NCBI GenBank assembly: GCA_965204905.1
Contig: OZ242042.1
Coordinates: 2,604,001-2,668,000 of the forward strand
Source of the DNA: Bin87 sp965204905
GTDB taxonomy: Bacteria; Chloroflexota; Dehalococcoidia; Lucifugimonadales; UBA3495
DNA: 64,000 nucleotides
Direction: 5' to 3'
This document shows, piece by piece, positions 23,003 through 32,308 of this stretch (positions are counted from its first letter, which is position 1; every line of letters begins with the position of its first letter). A program made the translations under genes and the position numbers. Under the pieces are notes generated by a model. The model was not told where the DNA came from, did not search any database, and saw only the letters and a list, made by a program, of their open reading frames with translations.

Positions 23003-24309
23003 CGTCGGGAGGGATACGGGCGTCTCTGACTGGTCGCTATCGGGGTGTTTCAATTTTATGCGTGGTGGTGGCGCTGAACAGCTTTGGGATGGGCGCGATT
23101 GCACCGGTGCTGCCGCTGTTCATGGAGCAGGAATACGGCGTGAGCGCCGCTGCTATCGGGATAACCATCGGGTTGTTCGGGTTCGGGCGGCTGGTGACCA
23201 GCCTGCCGGCGGGATACCTGGCGCAGCGGTACGGGCGCAAGGGCGTGCTGGGTCTGGGCGCGGCGATCAACGTGGTGGGGGCGGCGATGGTGTCGGTGTC
23301 GTTCAGCTACGCCTGGCTGACGGGCTGGCGGTTCGTGTCGGGTTTTGGGGGCAGCATCTTCCTGACGGTGGCGACCATCTACCTGCGGGACGAGGCGACA
23401 CCGGAGACGCGGGGGCGGCTGCTGAGCTTGCAGGAGTTGAGCATCCTGGCGGGTCAGACGCTGGGGCCGGTGCTGGGGGGATATATGGCGGACATTTTCG
23501 GGTTGAGGATACCGCTGTACGTCCAGGCGGCGCTGATGGCGGCATCGCTGGGGGTAATCGTGCTGGCGTTGCCGGAGTCGCGGTGGCGGGAAGAGGTAGC
23601 GGAACGACGGCGGCGGGATAGCGCCCCCTCACCCCAGCCCTCTCCCACAAGGGGAGAGGGAGTTGGTTCAGCGCAATCCTCGCCTACGGGGGGAGACGGA
23701 GAATCGGAGGGGAGGCAACGAGGGGCGATGTGGCGGCTGATGTTGAGCCCGGCGTTCGTTTTCGTAGGGTTGTTCGCGCTGATGATTGTCGCCAATCGGC
23801 AGGGCGCGCGGTTCAGCGTGATGCCGCTGTTCGGGCGGGACAAGGGGTTTGAGCCGGACGCGCTGGGGCTGTGGATATCCGTTACGCACTTTCCGCAGTT
23901 TTTCACGACGCTGGCGTCGGGCTATCTTTCGGACCGGTTCGGGAGGAAGACGCCGATCATTCCCGCGATTACCCTGCTGGCGCTGGGCATCGGAACGTTC
24001 ATCTGGGCGGATAATTTGTGGCAACTGCTGCTGTCGGGCGTGCTGCTGGGCATGGGTGAAGGTTTGGGCAGCCCGGCGGGCACGGTGTTCTTCGCCGACA
24101 TCGCGCCGCCGGGGATGGAGGGGGTGACCATCGGGCTGCTGCGGACGTTCGGCGGAGTGGGGACGATAGTGGGGGCGCTGGCGCTGGGGGCCATCGCCGA
24201 CTGGGCGGGCTTTTCGTGGGCGTTGTGGGTTGACGCGGCGATACTGGCGGCGGCGGGGCTGGGGTTGATGATTTTTGTGAGGGAGACGTACCGGGCGCGG
24301 CGGGGATAG
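22999..24309 (+). CDS. MFS transporter with a repeat-derived central loop
   Basis: 436-aa, 12-helix transporter of the MFS_1/drug-efflux-like group. First helix LCVVVALNSFGMGAIAPVLP; A-motif PAGYLAQRYGRKGVL (about 72-86) and its second-half counterpart SGYLSDRFGRKTP; B-like motif GWRFVSGFGGSIF; C-like LGPVLGGYMADIFG. GTG at 22999 overlaps the DUF951 stop by 4 nt. Between helices 6 and 7 the cytoplasmic loop contains APSPQPSPTRGEGVG (about 210-224): a complete family B repeat translated in frame, followed by a low-complexity Ser/Gly/Glu stretch. The helices on both sides are intact. Substrate unknown; operon membership with pyrF hints at nothing specific. Confidence 0.9.
   Translation: MTSGGIRASLTGRYRGVSILCVVVALNSFGMGAIAPVLPLFMEQEYGVSAAAIGITIGLFGFGRLVTSLPAGYLAQRYGRKGVLGLGAAINVVGAAMVSVSFSYAWLTGWRFVSGFGGSIFLTVATIYLRDEATPETRGRLLSLQELSILAGQTLGPVLGGYMADIFGLRIPLYVQAALMAASLGVIVLALPESRWREEVAERRRRDSAPSPQPSPTRGEGVGSAQSSPTGGDGESEGRQRGAMWRLMLSPAFVFVGLFALMIVANRQGARFSVMPLFGRDKGFEPDALGLWISVTHFPQFFTTLASGYLSDRFGRKTPIIPAITLLALGIGTFIWADNLWQLLLSGVLLGMGEGLGSPAGTVFFADIAPPGMEGVTIGLLRTFGGVGTIVGALALGAIADWAGFSWALWVDAAILAAAGLGLMIFVRETYRARRG
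23624..23661. repeat. Family B repeat inside the MFS gene
   Basis: CCCCCTCACCCCAGCCCTCT then CCCACAAGGGGAGAGGGAG; read as SAPSPQPSPTRGEGVG. The DNA and mRNA keep the full hairpin. Confidence 0.92.
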
Positions 24310-24314
24310 TTGGA

Positions 24315-26900
24315 CTATTCGGTGGCTGCGTTATCGGGGTCTGCTTCCTCGACTTCGGCGGTTTCCGGTTGGGCGGCGCGGCGGCGGGCGAGCAGCAGGA
24401 GAACGGCGGCGATGACGGCGGCCAACGCAATGACGCTTACGGCGACCAGCAGGATCAACAGCAGCGTGGGGTCGGCATCAATGAAACCGCCAAACCCGTC
24501 AACTGACCCGCCAGTCGCGGGGTCGGGGGTAGGGGTGGCGATGGCGGCCATGACGGCGCTGACGACGGCGTCGCGGTCGAAGGTCGGCGGCGGCACGGGC
24601 GTGTCGGTGGGAACCGGAGTCGGTGTTGGGGTCGGCGTCGGGGTTTGAGTTGGCGTTGGCGTCGGACTCGGCGTTGGGGTGGGAGTAGGAACCGGAGTGG
24701 GCGTCGGCGTCGGGGTCGCTGTGGGAACCGGGGTGGGCGTGGGCGTTGGAGTGGGCAGAGGCGTTTGTGTTGGAATTGGGGTAGGAGTGGGATGCAGCCC
24801 GGGCAGCATGGTTACGGTGGAGTAAATCCCCGATATGCGGGTAGATCCCTGGTACAGCTCCAAGTACACCAGAGCTTCGCCATCGCCGAAGGAATAGGGT
24901 TCGAAATCAGGGAAAGTGGTGCGTGCGCTAAAAGTGCCGTCGCGGTTGGAGTTGAACGTGGTTGTGCCGTTGAAAACGAAGTACGGGCCGTTGCGGATGC
25001 GCACCCCGTAGCCGCCGATATAGCGGTCCAGCCCGGTAACGGTTACGGTGACGGGGGTGTTGATACGCACGGTTGCGGGGGTAACCTCCAGCTCAACGGA
25101 GGCGGCCCGGATGTCGAGGTCGGCGGTCAGTTCCCGGAGACGATGGTTGTCGATATAGACCTCCAGGCGGATGCGCTGGCCGGGATCGAGGGCGTGGGTA
25201 CGGTCGTATTCGTACCGCCACCGGCCATCGGACGAAGGATAGACGCTGCCGACGCGGCGGCCGTTGACGGTGAGCCTGACCTGTGGAGCGTTGTAGTAGT
25301 CGGGGGTTTCGGGCGGGAAATTCTCCCCGCGTATAACGATGGTTTCGCCCCGGTTGATGACGCCGCGGTCAGGCTGAAAGGTGATGCGAGGGACGGCGAT
25401 GGGAACATCGGCAGTGGCTTTGACGCCTTCATCGTCGGTGATTTCCAGTTCAAGATGGTCGCCGTCTTTGAGGTCGATCACTTTGTCGATAAGTTCGCCG
25501 GAAATTTCGCCGCTGGGGTCTGCCAGCAGGATGGAAGCGTTGAAGCGGCCGCCGCTGCGGATTGGTACGCAATCGGCGCGGTCGCGGGAATCGTCAAGCA
25601 GGGCAACGTCAACACCGTCCAGGCGCGCGCGGCAGACTTCGGAGCCGGCCAGTTGCTGCGCGGATACCAGCAACGTTTGGCCCAGGCCCACACCATCGCC
25701 GACGACGGAGAATTCAAGTTCGGCATTGGAGATTGTGACGCGAGTGGTGGCGCTGTCGCCATCATGGAACTCGGCGCGTATGGACACGGTTCCGGATTGT
25801 GAGGGCGGCAGGGTAACGTAAAGGTAATTTGATGAAGGGCGCCATTGGGCGGGGCGACCACCGACGTAAACGGTGCGGATACTCCCCGGATCGCCGCCCT
25901 CGACGCGCAGCCTGATTTCTTCACCGGGGCTGATGGAGCCGGAACCGGAGATGATGAGTCCGGCGGCGACGGTGACGCTGATGGATCTGGCGAGACTGCG
26001 GGCGGCGCCGTCGCGCACGCAGAGCTGGTATTTGCCGGCGCGGCGGAAGTTTGAAGTGTCGATTAGTACGTCGGTGGTAAAACGGTAGTCGGAGCCGACG
26101 ACGTGGGAGGCAATTTCGCGCCAGTCGCTGACATCGCTGGCGCTGCAATCACTGGACCCGCCTTGCTGATTGGCATACAGGTTGGCGGTGACGCCCCTAG
26201 TAAAGCCGATGCCGGTAAAGGCGACGGTTTCACCGTAGTTGACCGTCTCATCATCATCGTCATCGAATACCAGCGTGGGGTCAACGCGCAGCGGGAAAGT
26301 AAGTTTTTCGCCGGAATCCCACTGAACGGAAACGGTGTAGGTTTCGTCTTCCGGCGGCGGATGGTCGGGCAGGCGGAGGTCGTTCAGCCTGATGCGGACG
26401 GCGGCCAGTTTGACCTCATCGCAATCGGCGCGAGTGCCGTAGAATTCCCACTCCACACAACCGGGCAACTGGATTTGGTGCGGCTCGCCGTCTCCATGAT
26501 AAACGTCCATCCAGTTGGGCTGGTAGCGCGAGCCGGCGCGGAGCGTGATGTCGTCCAGGTCATAACGGGACGGCAAGTGCAGCTCCTCAGGCAGCTCGAT
26601 GGTAATTTCGTCGGTTGGCAGGCCGGGGGTACAGTTGCGGTAGCCGCCAGCGTCGGTAAAGGTCAGCTCGAGGTCAACCCGAGCGCCGGGAGTGTAATCG
26701 TCATCCTGGTCGATGACGAGAATGGCGCATTCGGCCGGCTCGGACTGGCCCACGATTGAGGCAGCGGCGTGGTTCTCGGAGACGGCCGCAGCAACCAGTG
26801 CGGTCACCGCCAAGACGAGGGTGGCCAATATGGTCAGCCATGGCCACGGGCGGAAGAGGACGGGGCGGTTACTTCGTAATAACGCGCGCACGTACACCAT
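24315..26900 (-). CDS. Cell-surface protein with IPT-like domains, Thr-Pro linker and C-terminal membrane anchor
   Basis: 861 aa from ATG at 26900 (a TTG start at 26933 would add 11 residues). A transmembrane/signal segment WLTILATLVLAVTALVAAA is at about residues 21-39. The long ectodomain has several Ig-like beta domains; phrases such as VNYGETVAFTGIGFTRGVTANLY, SGSGSISPGEEIRLRVEGG and IVIRGENFPPETP are IPT/TIG-like. Residues about 720-785 are an almost pure TPTPTPVPT linker of the wall-spanning kind. A membrane segment (LLLILLVAVSVIALAAVIAAVLLLL) and an acidic Glu/Asp cytoplasmic tail end the protein. It overlaps nothing, is convergent with the MFS gene (5-nt gap), and is 47 nt downstream of a coiled-coil membrane protein gene. 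Role: adhesion or envelope structure, inferred. Confidence 0.85.
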   Translation of the reverse strand: MVYVRALLRSNRPVLFRPWPWLTILATLVLAVTALVAAAVSENHAAASIVGQSEPAECAILVIDQDDDYTPGARVDLELTFTDAGGYRNCTPGLPTDEITIELPEELHLPSRYDLDDITLRAGSRYQPNWMDVYHGDGEPHQIQLPGCVEWEFYGTRADCDEVKLAAVRIRLNDLRLPDHPPPEDETYTVSVQWDSGEKLTFPLRVDPTLVFDDDDDETVNYGETVAFTGIGFTRGVTANLYANQQGGSSDCSASDVSDWREIASHVVGSDYRFTTDVLIDTSNFRRAGKYQLCVRDGAARSLARSISVTVAAGLIISGSGSISPGEEIRLRVEGGDPGSIRTVYVGGRPAQWRPSSNYLYVTLPPSQSGTVSIRAEFHDGDSATTRVTISNAELEFSVVGDGVGLGQTLLVSAQQLAGSEVCRARLDGVDVALLDDSRDRADCVPIRSGGRFNASILLADPSGEISGELIDKVIDLKDGDHLELEITDDEGVKATADVPIAVPRITFQPDRGVINRGETIVIRGENFPPETPDYYNAPQVRLTVNGRRVGSVYPSSDGRWRYEYDRTHALDPGQRIRLEVYIDNHRLRELTADLDIRAASVELEVTPATVRINTPVTVTVTGLDRYIGGYGVRIRNGPYFVFNGTTTFNSNRDGTFSARTTFPDFEPYSFGDGEALVYLELYQGSTRISGIYSTVTMLPGLHPTPTPIPTQTPLPTPTPTPTPVPTATPTPTPTPVPTPTPTPSPTPTPTQTPTPTPTPTPVPTDTPVPPPTFDRDAVVSAVMAAIATPTPDPATGGSVDGFGGFIDADPTLLLILLVAVSVIALAAVIAAVLLLLARRRAAQPETAEVEEADPDNAATE
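24610..24790. repeat. Low-complexity Thr-Pro codon repeat
   Basis: About 180 bp of degenerate GGAGTNGGNGTNGG hexamer-like repeats encoding (TP)n/(PVPT) of the surface protein on the minus strand; prone to length change. Confidence 0.9.
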
Positions 26901-26947
26901 TACCGGGTGAGGCGGGGGTGATTGATTGTCCAAATCCGGGTTGGGAG

Positions 26948-27397
26948 TTAGTCGTCGGCGGGAGTCGGTTCCGGTTCCGACTCAGCACGGGCGGGGGCAG
27001 GGTTGGGCTGAGCGACGGGCGGTGGGACGTTGAAGACGGGCGGGCCGCCGGGCTCGGGGTGGGAGTGGTTGATCAGAGCGTTGATGATTTCGGCTTTCAT
27101 CTGTTCCAACTGGCGGGTTAAGTCCTGACGCAGTTGGTCGATTTTGCGGGTGAGGTCCTGACGGGTTTCGTTGTTAGCCTCAGTAAGATCCTGACGGGTT
27201 TCGTTGTTAGCCTCAGTGAGATCCTGGCGGGTTTCGTTGATCTTGCCGAGAAGCTCCTGGTGGCTTTCGTTCATTTGCCTGGAAAAGCGTTCGATTCTGG
27301 AAGCGAGCCAGAAGAAGCCGCCACCACCCAGGGTAATCAGAGCGACTATGATGCCGCCCAGCACGCTGATTATGGTAATTTCCAATCCGCTACTCAT
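26948..27397 (-). CDS. Membrane-anchored coiled-coil protein (hypothetical)
   Basis: 149 aa. An N-terminal transmembrane segment (about 7-33, ITIISVLGGIIVALITLGGGGFFWLA) is followed by a coiled coil from about 35 to 108. The latter contains three near-identical 11-residue units (ETRQDLTEANN, encoded by 33-bp direct repeats at 27153-27250), then a Pro-rich C-terminal tail. 11-residue periodicity indicates a right-handed-type or stutter coiled coil. No family assigned. A similar architecture occurs at 54102-54434. It may act with the adjacent surface protein at the envelope; unproven. Confidence 0.75.
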   Translation of the reverse strand: MSSGLEITIISVLGGIIVALITLGGGGFFWLASRIERFSRQMNESHQELLGKINETRQDLTEANNETRQDLTEANNETRQDLTRKIDQLRQDLTRQLEQMKAEIINALINHSHPEPGGPPVFNVPPPVAQPNPAPARAESEPEPTPADD

Positions 27398-27471
27398 CTT
27401 ACGGTTACGGCGCGTCCTTATAGTTGGGTCGATTATGCGTTGGGCAGGCGAGAGGTGTCAACGTTTTTCCG

Positions 27472-28797
27472 TCAGAATGACGGTTGATGCAGTTCGGCGG
27501 GATGGTTGAGGCGGACCTTGAAAAGCAGCGCTCCGCCAATGATGAACAGCAGCGCGCTGGCGCCCAAGAGCGCGGTGTAGCCGTAGCCGGGGCCGAACCA
27601 GACGGTGACCAGGTCGGGGAGCGGCCCGATGGCTTTGGCGCCGGCCGCGCCGAATAACGTGCCCAGGTTCACGATTCCCATGTGCTGCGCTTCGCGTCCC
27701 GGGGTGCCGAGGTCGTTGGCCATGGCCCAGTGAGTGGTGAGGATCATGCCCACCGCACCGCCGATTACGCTGGCGACGATGACCGCGATAAGATAAGAAC
27801 TGACCCACATCATCGCGACGGTGGCAGCCACGGAGATAACCACGCCCACGGCCAACACGGGCTTGCGACCCAGCCGGTCGGACAACCAGCCGGAAGGGTA
27901 GGTGGTAACGACCAAAGCGCCGCCAATGCCGATGATAGCCATGCCCAGGGCCTGGGCCGGATTGTCAACCTGAACCTTGTCGCGCAGGAAGAACAGGCCA
28001 TAGGTGGTGAAGATGACGACCGCGGCCATGAACGCGCCCCGGGATACCACAAACCAGGCCAGGTCAGGATGGAGACGGGCCATATTGGTGGATTCCGGGA
28101 AGGCCATGGCAGCGCGTTGGAAGGCAACAGCGCCGATGCCACCGGCCCGACGCCACCGGCCGAATATGGTGAAGGAACTAATACCAGAGGTAACGGTCAG
28201 TACGCCGGCGAACATGGCCAAGGTGGCCCAGAGCCACACCGCACCATCAGGACGACTGTAGTGAGCAACCATCAGGGCGGCCAGGCAGAGCATGGTTGCG
28301 CCGCCCAGGGCTTCAAGCAGCGTTTTTATGGACGCGGCCACACCCATGCGGTTGGCGGGAACCAGTTCGCGAACGCTGGCGAGATACGGAGAGTAGCCGA
28401 TGCCCGAATTAATCTGGATGAACATCCAGATGACAAGCAGGCTGACGTAGTTCAACGGCGTCGCCAGGCCGGCCAGCCCCACGGGGATGCACAAACAGGT
28501 CCAGAGCATATAGGGGAGCCGGCGGCCGAGACGGGAGCGAGTGCGGTCGCTGGCCCAACCTACGGGAACCTGCACCAGGGCAGTGGCGAGGAGACCGGCC
28601 AAACCGACGATGCCTAGCAGGGTGTTCTTGGCGGCGTGGGGGGCCACTTCCAGCACCAGGATGGGGAGCACCGCCGTGTCCATGGCCAGAATGAAGCCGG
28701 CCAGTCCGAAGCTGTAGGCATTCAGGCCAACCAGGGCACGCCGGCCCCAAGGCTGCGTCGCCACATGAGACGATTGGAGTGTGGTCGCGGCGTCCAT
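27472..28797 (-). CDS. MFS transporter (GPH/SLC45-like)
   Basis: 441-aa 12-helix MFS protein. Helix 1 NAYSFGLAGFILAMDTAVLPILV; the A-motif VGWASDRTRSRLGRRLPYML (about 78-97) is characteristic of the GPH/SLC45-like sugar-cation symporters and related permeases; its second-half counterpart is SGWLSDRLGRKPVL (about 308-321). ATG at 28797. Unlike the tandem pair at 5957-8569 it has no repeat-derived loop. The substrate is not predictable; sugars are the family-level guess. Confidence 0.88.
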   Translation of the reverse strand: MDAATTLQSSHVATQPWGRRALVGLNAYSFGLAGFILAMDTAVLPILVLEVAPHAAKNTLLGIVGLAGLLATALVQVPVGWASDRTRSRLGRRLPYMLWTCLCIPVGLAGLATPLNYVSLLVIWMFIQINSGIGYSPYLASVRELVPANRMGVAASIKTLLEALGGATMLCLAALMVAHYSRPDGAVWLWATLAMFAGVLTVTSGISSFTIFGRWRRAGGIGAVAFQRAAMAFPESTNMARLHPDLAWFVVSRGAFMAAVVIFTTYGLFFLRDKVQVDNPAQALGMAIIGIGGALVVTTYPSGWLSDRLGRKPVLAVGVVISVAATVAMMWVSSYLIAVIVASVIGGAVGMILTTHWAMANDLGTPGREAQHMGIVNLGTLFGAAGAKAIGPLPDLVTVWFGPGYGYTALLGASALLFIIGGALLFKVRLNHPAELHQPSF

Positions 28798-28902
28798 TAG
28801 TGGCCCGGTATGAACTCAACACGTCAGCAGGTTACGAGAAGAGTATATGCTACAATCCGGGCTGCTGCCACGCGCGGGGTTGTTGGTATGGACGAGGAGA
28901 CA

Positions 28903-28938
28903 CCCTCACCCCAGCCCTCTCCCTTGACGGGAGAGGGA
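28903..28938. repeat. Family B repeat
   Basis: CCCTCACCCCAGCCCTCTCC then CTTGACGGGAGAGGGAG, 44 bp upstream of the cobalamin-binding-like gene. Confidence 0.85.
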
Positions 28939-28981
28939 GTTGTCGGCATGGCAATGTGGCGATGATAGTGAGGGATAAACT

Positions 28982-29959
28982 GTGAGGATATGCTCGTTGC
29001 TGCCCAGCGGAACGGAGATTCTGTTTGCGTTGGGGTTGGGAGATCGGATAATTGGAGTGACGGATTTGTGCGACTATCCGCCGGCAGCCGCCGACATTCG
29101 GGTGGTGTGCCGGAGCCGGATTGACCCGGCGGTGATGTCGAGCGAAGAGGTTGAGGCGGAGATGAGCCGGATCCTGTCGGCGGGTGAAAGTCCGTATGAT
29201 CTGGACGCGGAGTGGCTGATGGAGGCGTCGCCAGACGTGGTTTTGACGCAGGACCTGTGCTACTTCTGCGAGGTGGATGCCGGGACAGTACACCGGGCGG
29301 TGGAGCCGATACCGATGCCGCCGGAAGTGCTGACGCTCAACCCGCGGACGCTGGACGAAATAATGAACAGCTTTGCTGAAGTGGGCGAAGCGTGTGGAGC
29401 ATCGGAAGCGGCGACGAAATTGTTGGCGGGTTTGAAAAAGCGGATTGCGGCGGTGACGGAGAAGATCTACGGGGTTCCATACCGTCCGAGGGTGTTTTCC
29501 TTGGAAGGGGTGAATCCGCTGGTGATCGGCGGGCACTGGGTAACGGACCTGGTGGCGCGGGGCGGCGGGGTGTTGCCGGCGCGATTTGCGGCGGGATGCC
29601 CAGCGGAACGGATCGAATGGAGCGAAGTGGTGTCGGCTGCGCCGGAGAAGTTGTACATTGATTTGTGCTCGTCGGATTTGGCCAGGAGCGTGCGGGAGAT
29701 TCCGTGGCTGGCGGCGCAGCCCGGTTGGAGTGAGTTGCCGGCGGTGCAATCGGGAGAGGTGTACCTGATTGACCACAGCACGTTGAGCCGGCCGGGGCCG
29801 CGGGTGGTGGACGGATTGGAACTGCTGGCTGAACTGACGCATCCTGAATTGTTTTCGGGGGACATACCGCCGGACACCGTTTTGAAACTCGACGCGGAAA
29901 TGGCGCGCGCGTTGCCGTCGGAAAGGGTCGGGGAGGCATTTGGGGAGTGGCGGGTGTAA
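28982..29959 (+). CDS. BtuF-like cobalamin/metal-chelate binding protein without signal peptide
   Basis: 325 aa with the periplasmic-binding-protein fold of BtuF/FepB class III: RICSLLPSGTEILFALGLGDRIIGVTDLCDYPP, then PDVVLTQDLCYFCEVD, a central helix, and the second lobe RVFSLEGVNPLVIGGHWVTDLVARGGGV. A signal peptide is absent, so it may be cytosolic; such proteins are usually annotated as cobalamin-binding and occur beside corrinoid genes. No cobalamin riboswitch or ABC permease lies nearby. GTG start at 28982 with weak GAGGGAT upstream. The ligand remains uncertain. Confidence 0.8.
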   Translation: MRICSLLPSGTEILFALGLGDRIIGVTDLCDYPPAAADIRVVCRSRIDPAVMSSEEVEAEMSRILSAGESPYDLDAEWLMEASPDVVLTQDLCYFCEVDAGTVHRAVEPIPMPPEVLTLNPRTLDEIMNSFAEVGEACGASEAATKLLAGLKKRIAAVTEKIYGVPYRPRVFSLEGVNPLVIGGHWVTDLVARGGGVLPARFAAGCPAERIEWSEVVSAAPEKLYIDLCSSDLARSVREIPWLAAQPGWSELPAVQSGEVYLIDHSTLSRPGPRVVDGLELLAELTHPELFSGDIPPDTVLKLDAEMARALPSERVGEAFGEWRV

Positions 29960-29981
29960 GTCGCTGGATTCCCGCGGGCAA

Positions 29982-30011
29982 CTGGCAATAGCGATACTGT
30001 CCGGGTATAAT
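29982..30011 (+). promoter_or_regulatory. Promoter of the flavin reductase gene
   Basis: -35 CTGGCA, 18-bp spacer, -10 TATAAT; about 30 nt before the GTG start. Confidence 0.55.
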
Positions 30012-30040
30012 CATCGCCAAATTATCGGGGGTAAGCCGCA

Positions 30041-30526
30041 GTGGTTAGTCAGAATGACTTTCGGCAGGCAATGTCAAAGTTCGCAACCGGGGTTACGGTG
30101 ATAACTACGTTGGATCCGGAAGGGAATCCCCATGCGATGACGGCGAACGCGTTCACTTCAGTGTGTCTGGATCCGCCGACGTTGCTGGTATGCGTGGCGC
30201 ACAACACCATCACCTATGGGTACGTGGAACAACAGAAGCGGATTGGGGTCAACGTGCTTCGAGAGGAGCAGGAAGAGCTGGGGATGTATTTCGCCCGCCG
30301 GCCGGAGCAGCGGGAGGGGAACCCGGAATACTCATACTCGATGGGGGAACACGACGTACCGCAGTTGGACGGATCCATGGTGTTTTTCAACTGCGACATC
30401 GTGGGTTCGCACGTTTACGGGGACCACACCATTTACGTTGGCGAAGTCAAGGAGATGAACAGCAGCGGGGAAGAAGCGAACCCGCTGATGTTCTACGACA
30501 GCCACTGGTACCACCCGATGCACTAG
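30041..30526 (+). CDS. Flavin reductase-domain (FMN split-barrel) protein
   Basis: 161 aa. DFRQAMSKFATGVTVITTLDPEGNPHAMTANAFTSVCLDPPTLLVCVAH is the FMN-binding split-barrel core of the flavin reductase-like family; GVNVLREEQEELGMYFA and the C-terminal HTIYVGEVKEMNS...PLMFYDSHWY complete it. Such proteins supply reduced FMN or FAD to two-component monooxygenases. The window holds candidate partners (LLM protein at 13244), but none is adjacent. GTG start at 30041, weak RBS. Confidence 0.92.
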   Translation: MVSQNDFRQAMSKFATGVTVITTLDPEGNPHAMTANAFTSVCLDPPTLLVCVAHNTITYGYVEQQKRIGVNVLREEQEELGMYFARRPEQREGNPEYSYSMGEHDVPQLDGSMVFFNCDIVGSHVYGDHTIYVGEVKEMNSSGEEANPLMFYDSHWYHPMH

Positions 30527-30599
30527 CGATCGTAGTCCTTCCGCGAAATTCGTTTACGGCGCCGCATTGACGACATGGCGCCGACCGTGAGTGTCCCGG

Positions 30600-30628
30600 T
30601 TGCCAGCGGGGGCGGCCTCTGGCACAAT
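30600..30628 (+). promoter_or_regulatory. Promoter of the thrC operon
   Basis: -35 TTGCCA, exactly 17-bp spacer, -10 CACAAT. The predicted leader is about 80 nt; no T-box or riboswitch recognised in it. Confidence 0.6.
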
Positions 30629-30714
30629 GCTTATCTGTTGTCCAGAGATTGTCAGGGCGCAGAACGCGCGAATTGGCCTCGAAGTGAGTCCATAACCAAC
30701 GGAGGTATCATCCG

Positions 30715-32004
30715 GTGGCTTTTATCAAAGGATTGAAATGTCGGGAGTGCGGCCGGGAGTACCCGGGCGACCCGTTGAATGTTTGTGATTTTTGCTTTGG
30801 CCCGCTGGAGGTCATATACGACTATGTGACCATTTCCGAGGTGGTCAGCCACGAACGAATCGCGGAAGGGCCGCTGAGCATCTGGCGCTACGAGGACCTG
30901 TTACCGGCGTCGGCGGATGATCCGGTGGACATCATGTCGGGCTACACGCCGCTGATGAAGGCCAAAAATCTGGGCAAGCGGTTGGGACTCAACAACCTGT
31001 ACATCAAGAACGACAGCGTGAACCCGTCGTTCTCGTTTAAGGACCGGGTGGTGTCGGTGGCGGCGACCAAGGCCGTGGAGTTCGGCTACGAGACGCTGGC
31101 GTGCGCGAGCACGGGCAACCTGGCGTGCAGCGTAGCGGCTCACGCGGCGAGGGCCGGCGTTGACGCGGTGGTGTTCATTCCGGCGGACCTGGAGCGCGGG
31201 AAGGTGATTGGCGCGGCAGTGTACAACCCGACGCTGGTGGCGGTTGACGGCACCTACGACGAGGTGAACCGGCTGTGCAGCGAGATCAGCGACAACTACC
31301 ACTGGGCGTTCGTCAACATCAACATGCGCCCGTACTATGCTGAGGGCAGCAAGACGTTGGGCTACGAAGTGGCGGAGCAGTTGGGCTGGCGGGTACCGGA
31401 CCACGTGGTGGTGCCGTCGGCGTCGGGCGCGATGTTCACGAAAATCTGGAAGGGTTTCAACGAATTGGCCTGCCTGGGGCTGCTGGACGGAGTGGCTCCG
31501 ATGCCGTTCGGGGCGGATCAGAATACGGTACACCATCCGGCGGTGACGACGCGGATGCACATGGCGCAGGCGGCGGGATGCTCTCCAATCGTCACGGCGT
31601 GGGAGAACCAGCGCAACCAGATTCGTCCGGTGCGTCCGGACAGCATCGCCAAGTCGCTGGCGATCGGGAACCCGGCGGACGGAATCTACGCGCTGAGGGT
31701 GATCCGTGAGTCAGAGGGCAGCGGCTATGCCGTGCCGGAGAATCGGGTAGTGGATGGCATCAAGCTGTTGGCGGAAACTGAAGGCATTTTCACGGAAACG
31801 GCGGGGGGCGTCACGGTATCGACATTGAAGTACCTGGCGGAAACCGGGGCCATCGGGCCCGACGAACTGACGGTTGCCTACATCACGGGCAACGGATTGA
31901 AGACCCAGGAAGCGGTGGAAGAAGTGGTGAATCCGCTAGTGGTGAAACCGATGATGGGGTCGTTTGAGGCGGCGCTGGAAAGCCGGGTCGCGGCCGGGGT
32001 GTAG
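30715..32004 (+). CDS. thrC: Threonine synthase (PLP-dependent)
   Basis: 429 aa; fold-type II PLP enzyme converting O-phosphohomoserine to threonine. An N-terminal zinc-ribbon-like part (LKCRECGREYPGDPLNVCDFCFGPLE) precedes the catalytic core; the PLP lysine is in NPSFSFKDRVVSVA (about 103-116; Lys in SFKDR), with ACASTGNLACSVAAHAA binding phosphate and VVPSASGAMFTKIWKGFNEL downstream. GTG at 30715 follows GGAGGTATCATCCG. It heads an operon with a NIL-domain protein (6-nt gap) and a MoaD-like sulfur carrier. That grouping recalls protein-thiocarboxylate-dependent sulfur amino acid synthesis, so a sulfhydrylase-type activity on a phosphorylated substrate is a possible alternative. The sequence itself matches ThrC. 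Confidence 0.9.
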   Translation: MAFIKGLKCRECGREYPGDPLNVCDFCFGPLEVIYDYVTISEVVSHERIAEGPLSIWRYEDLLPASADDPVDIMSGYTPLMKAKNLGKRLGLNNLYIKNDSVNPSFSFKDRVVSVAATKAVEFGYETLACASTGNLACSVAAHAARAGVDAVVFIPADLERGKVIGAAVYNPTLVAVDGTYDEVNRLCSEISDNYHWAFVNINMRPYYAEGSKTLGYEVAEQLGWRVPDHVVVPSASGAMFTKIWKGFNELACLGLLDGVAPMPFGADQNTVHHPAVTTRMHMAQAAGCSPIVTAWENQRNQIRPVRPDSIAKSLAIGNPADGIYALRVIRESEGSGYAVPENRVVDGIKLLAETEGIFTETAGGVTVSTLKYLAETGAIGPDELTVAYITGNGLKTQEAVEEVVNPLVVKPMMGSFEAALESRVAAGV

Positions 32005-32010
32005 GACAAT

Positions 32011-32253
32011 ATGGCCAGGCAACGGGTGCGTTTCACCTTCTCGTCGGATATGGTTCGGGAACCGATAATCTACCGGCTGGGCCATGATTTCGACGTGGTC
32101 ACCAACATTCGGCGGGCGGACGTGCGCGCCGACATGGGTTGGGTGATCCTGGAGTTGGATGGGACGGACGAAGAGATCCAGCGGGGCTTGACGTGGGTTG
32201 CCGATTCGGGCGTGCGCGTTGACCCGATAGCCGGAGACGTAATTGAAGGCTGA
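32011..32253 (+). CDS. NIL-domain protein
   Basis: 80 aa, ferredoxin-like-fold NIL domain: RVRFTFSSDMVREPIIYRLGHDFDVVTNIRRADVRADMGWVILELDG then EEIQRGLTWVADSGVRVDPI. NIL domains occur at the C-terminus of MetN and as stand-alone proteins in sulfur and homocysteine metabolism gene clusters. ATG at 32011, 6 nt after thrC. Confidence 0.9.
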   Translation: MARQRVRFTFSSDMVREPIIYRLGHDFDVVTNIRRADVRADMGWVILELDGTDEEIQRGLTWVADSGVRVDPIAGDVIEG

Positions 32254-32308
32254 CCCCGGCGACTGAAGACGCCCCGGGGCTTGCAGAACAACAGGAGGAG
32301 AATCCCCA

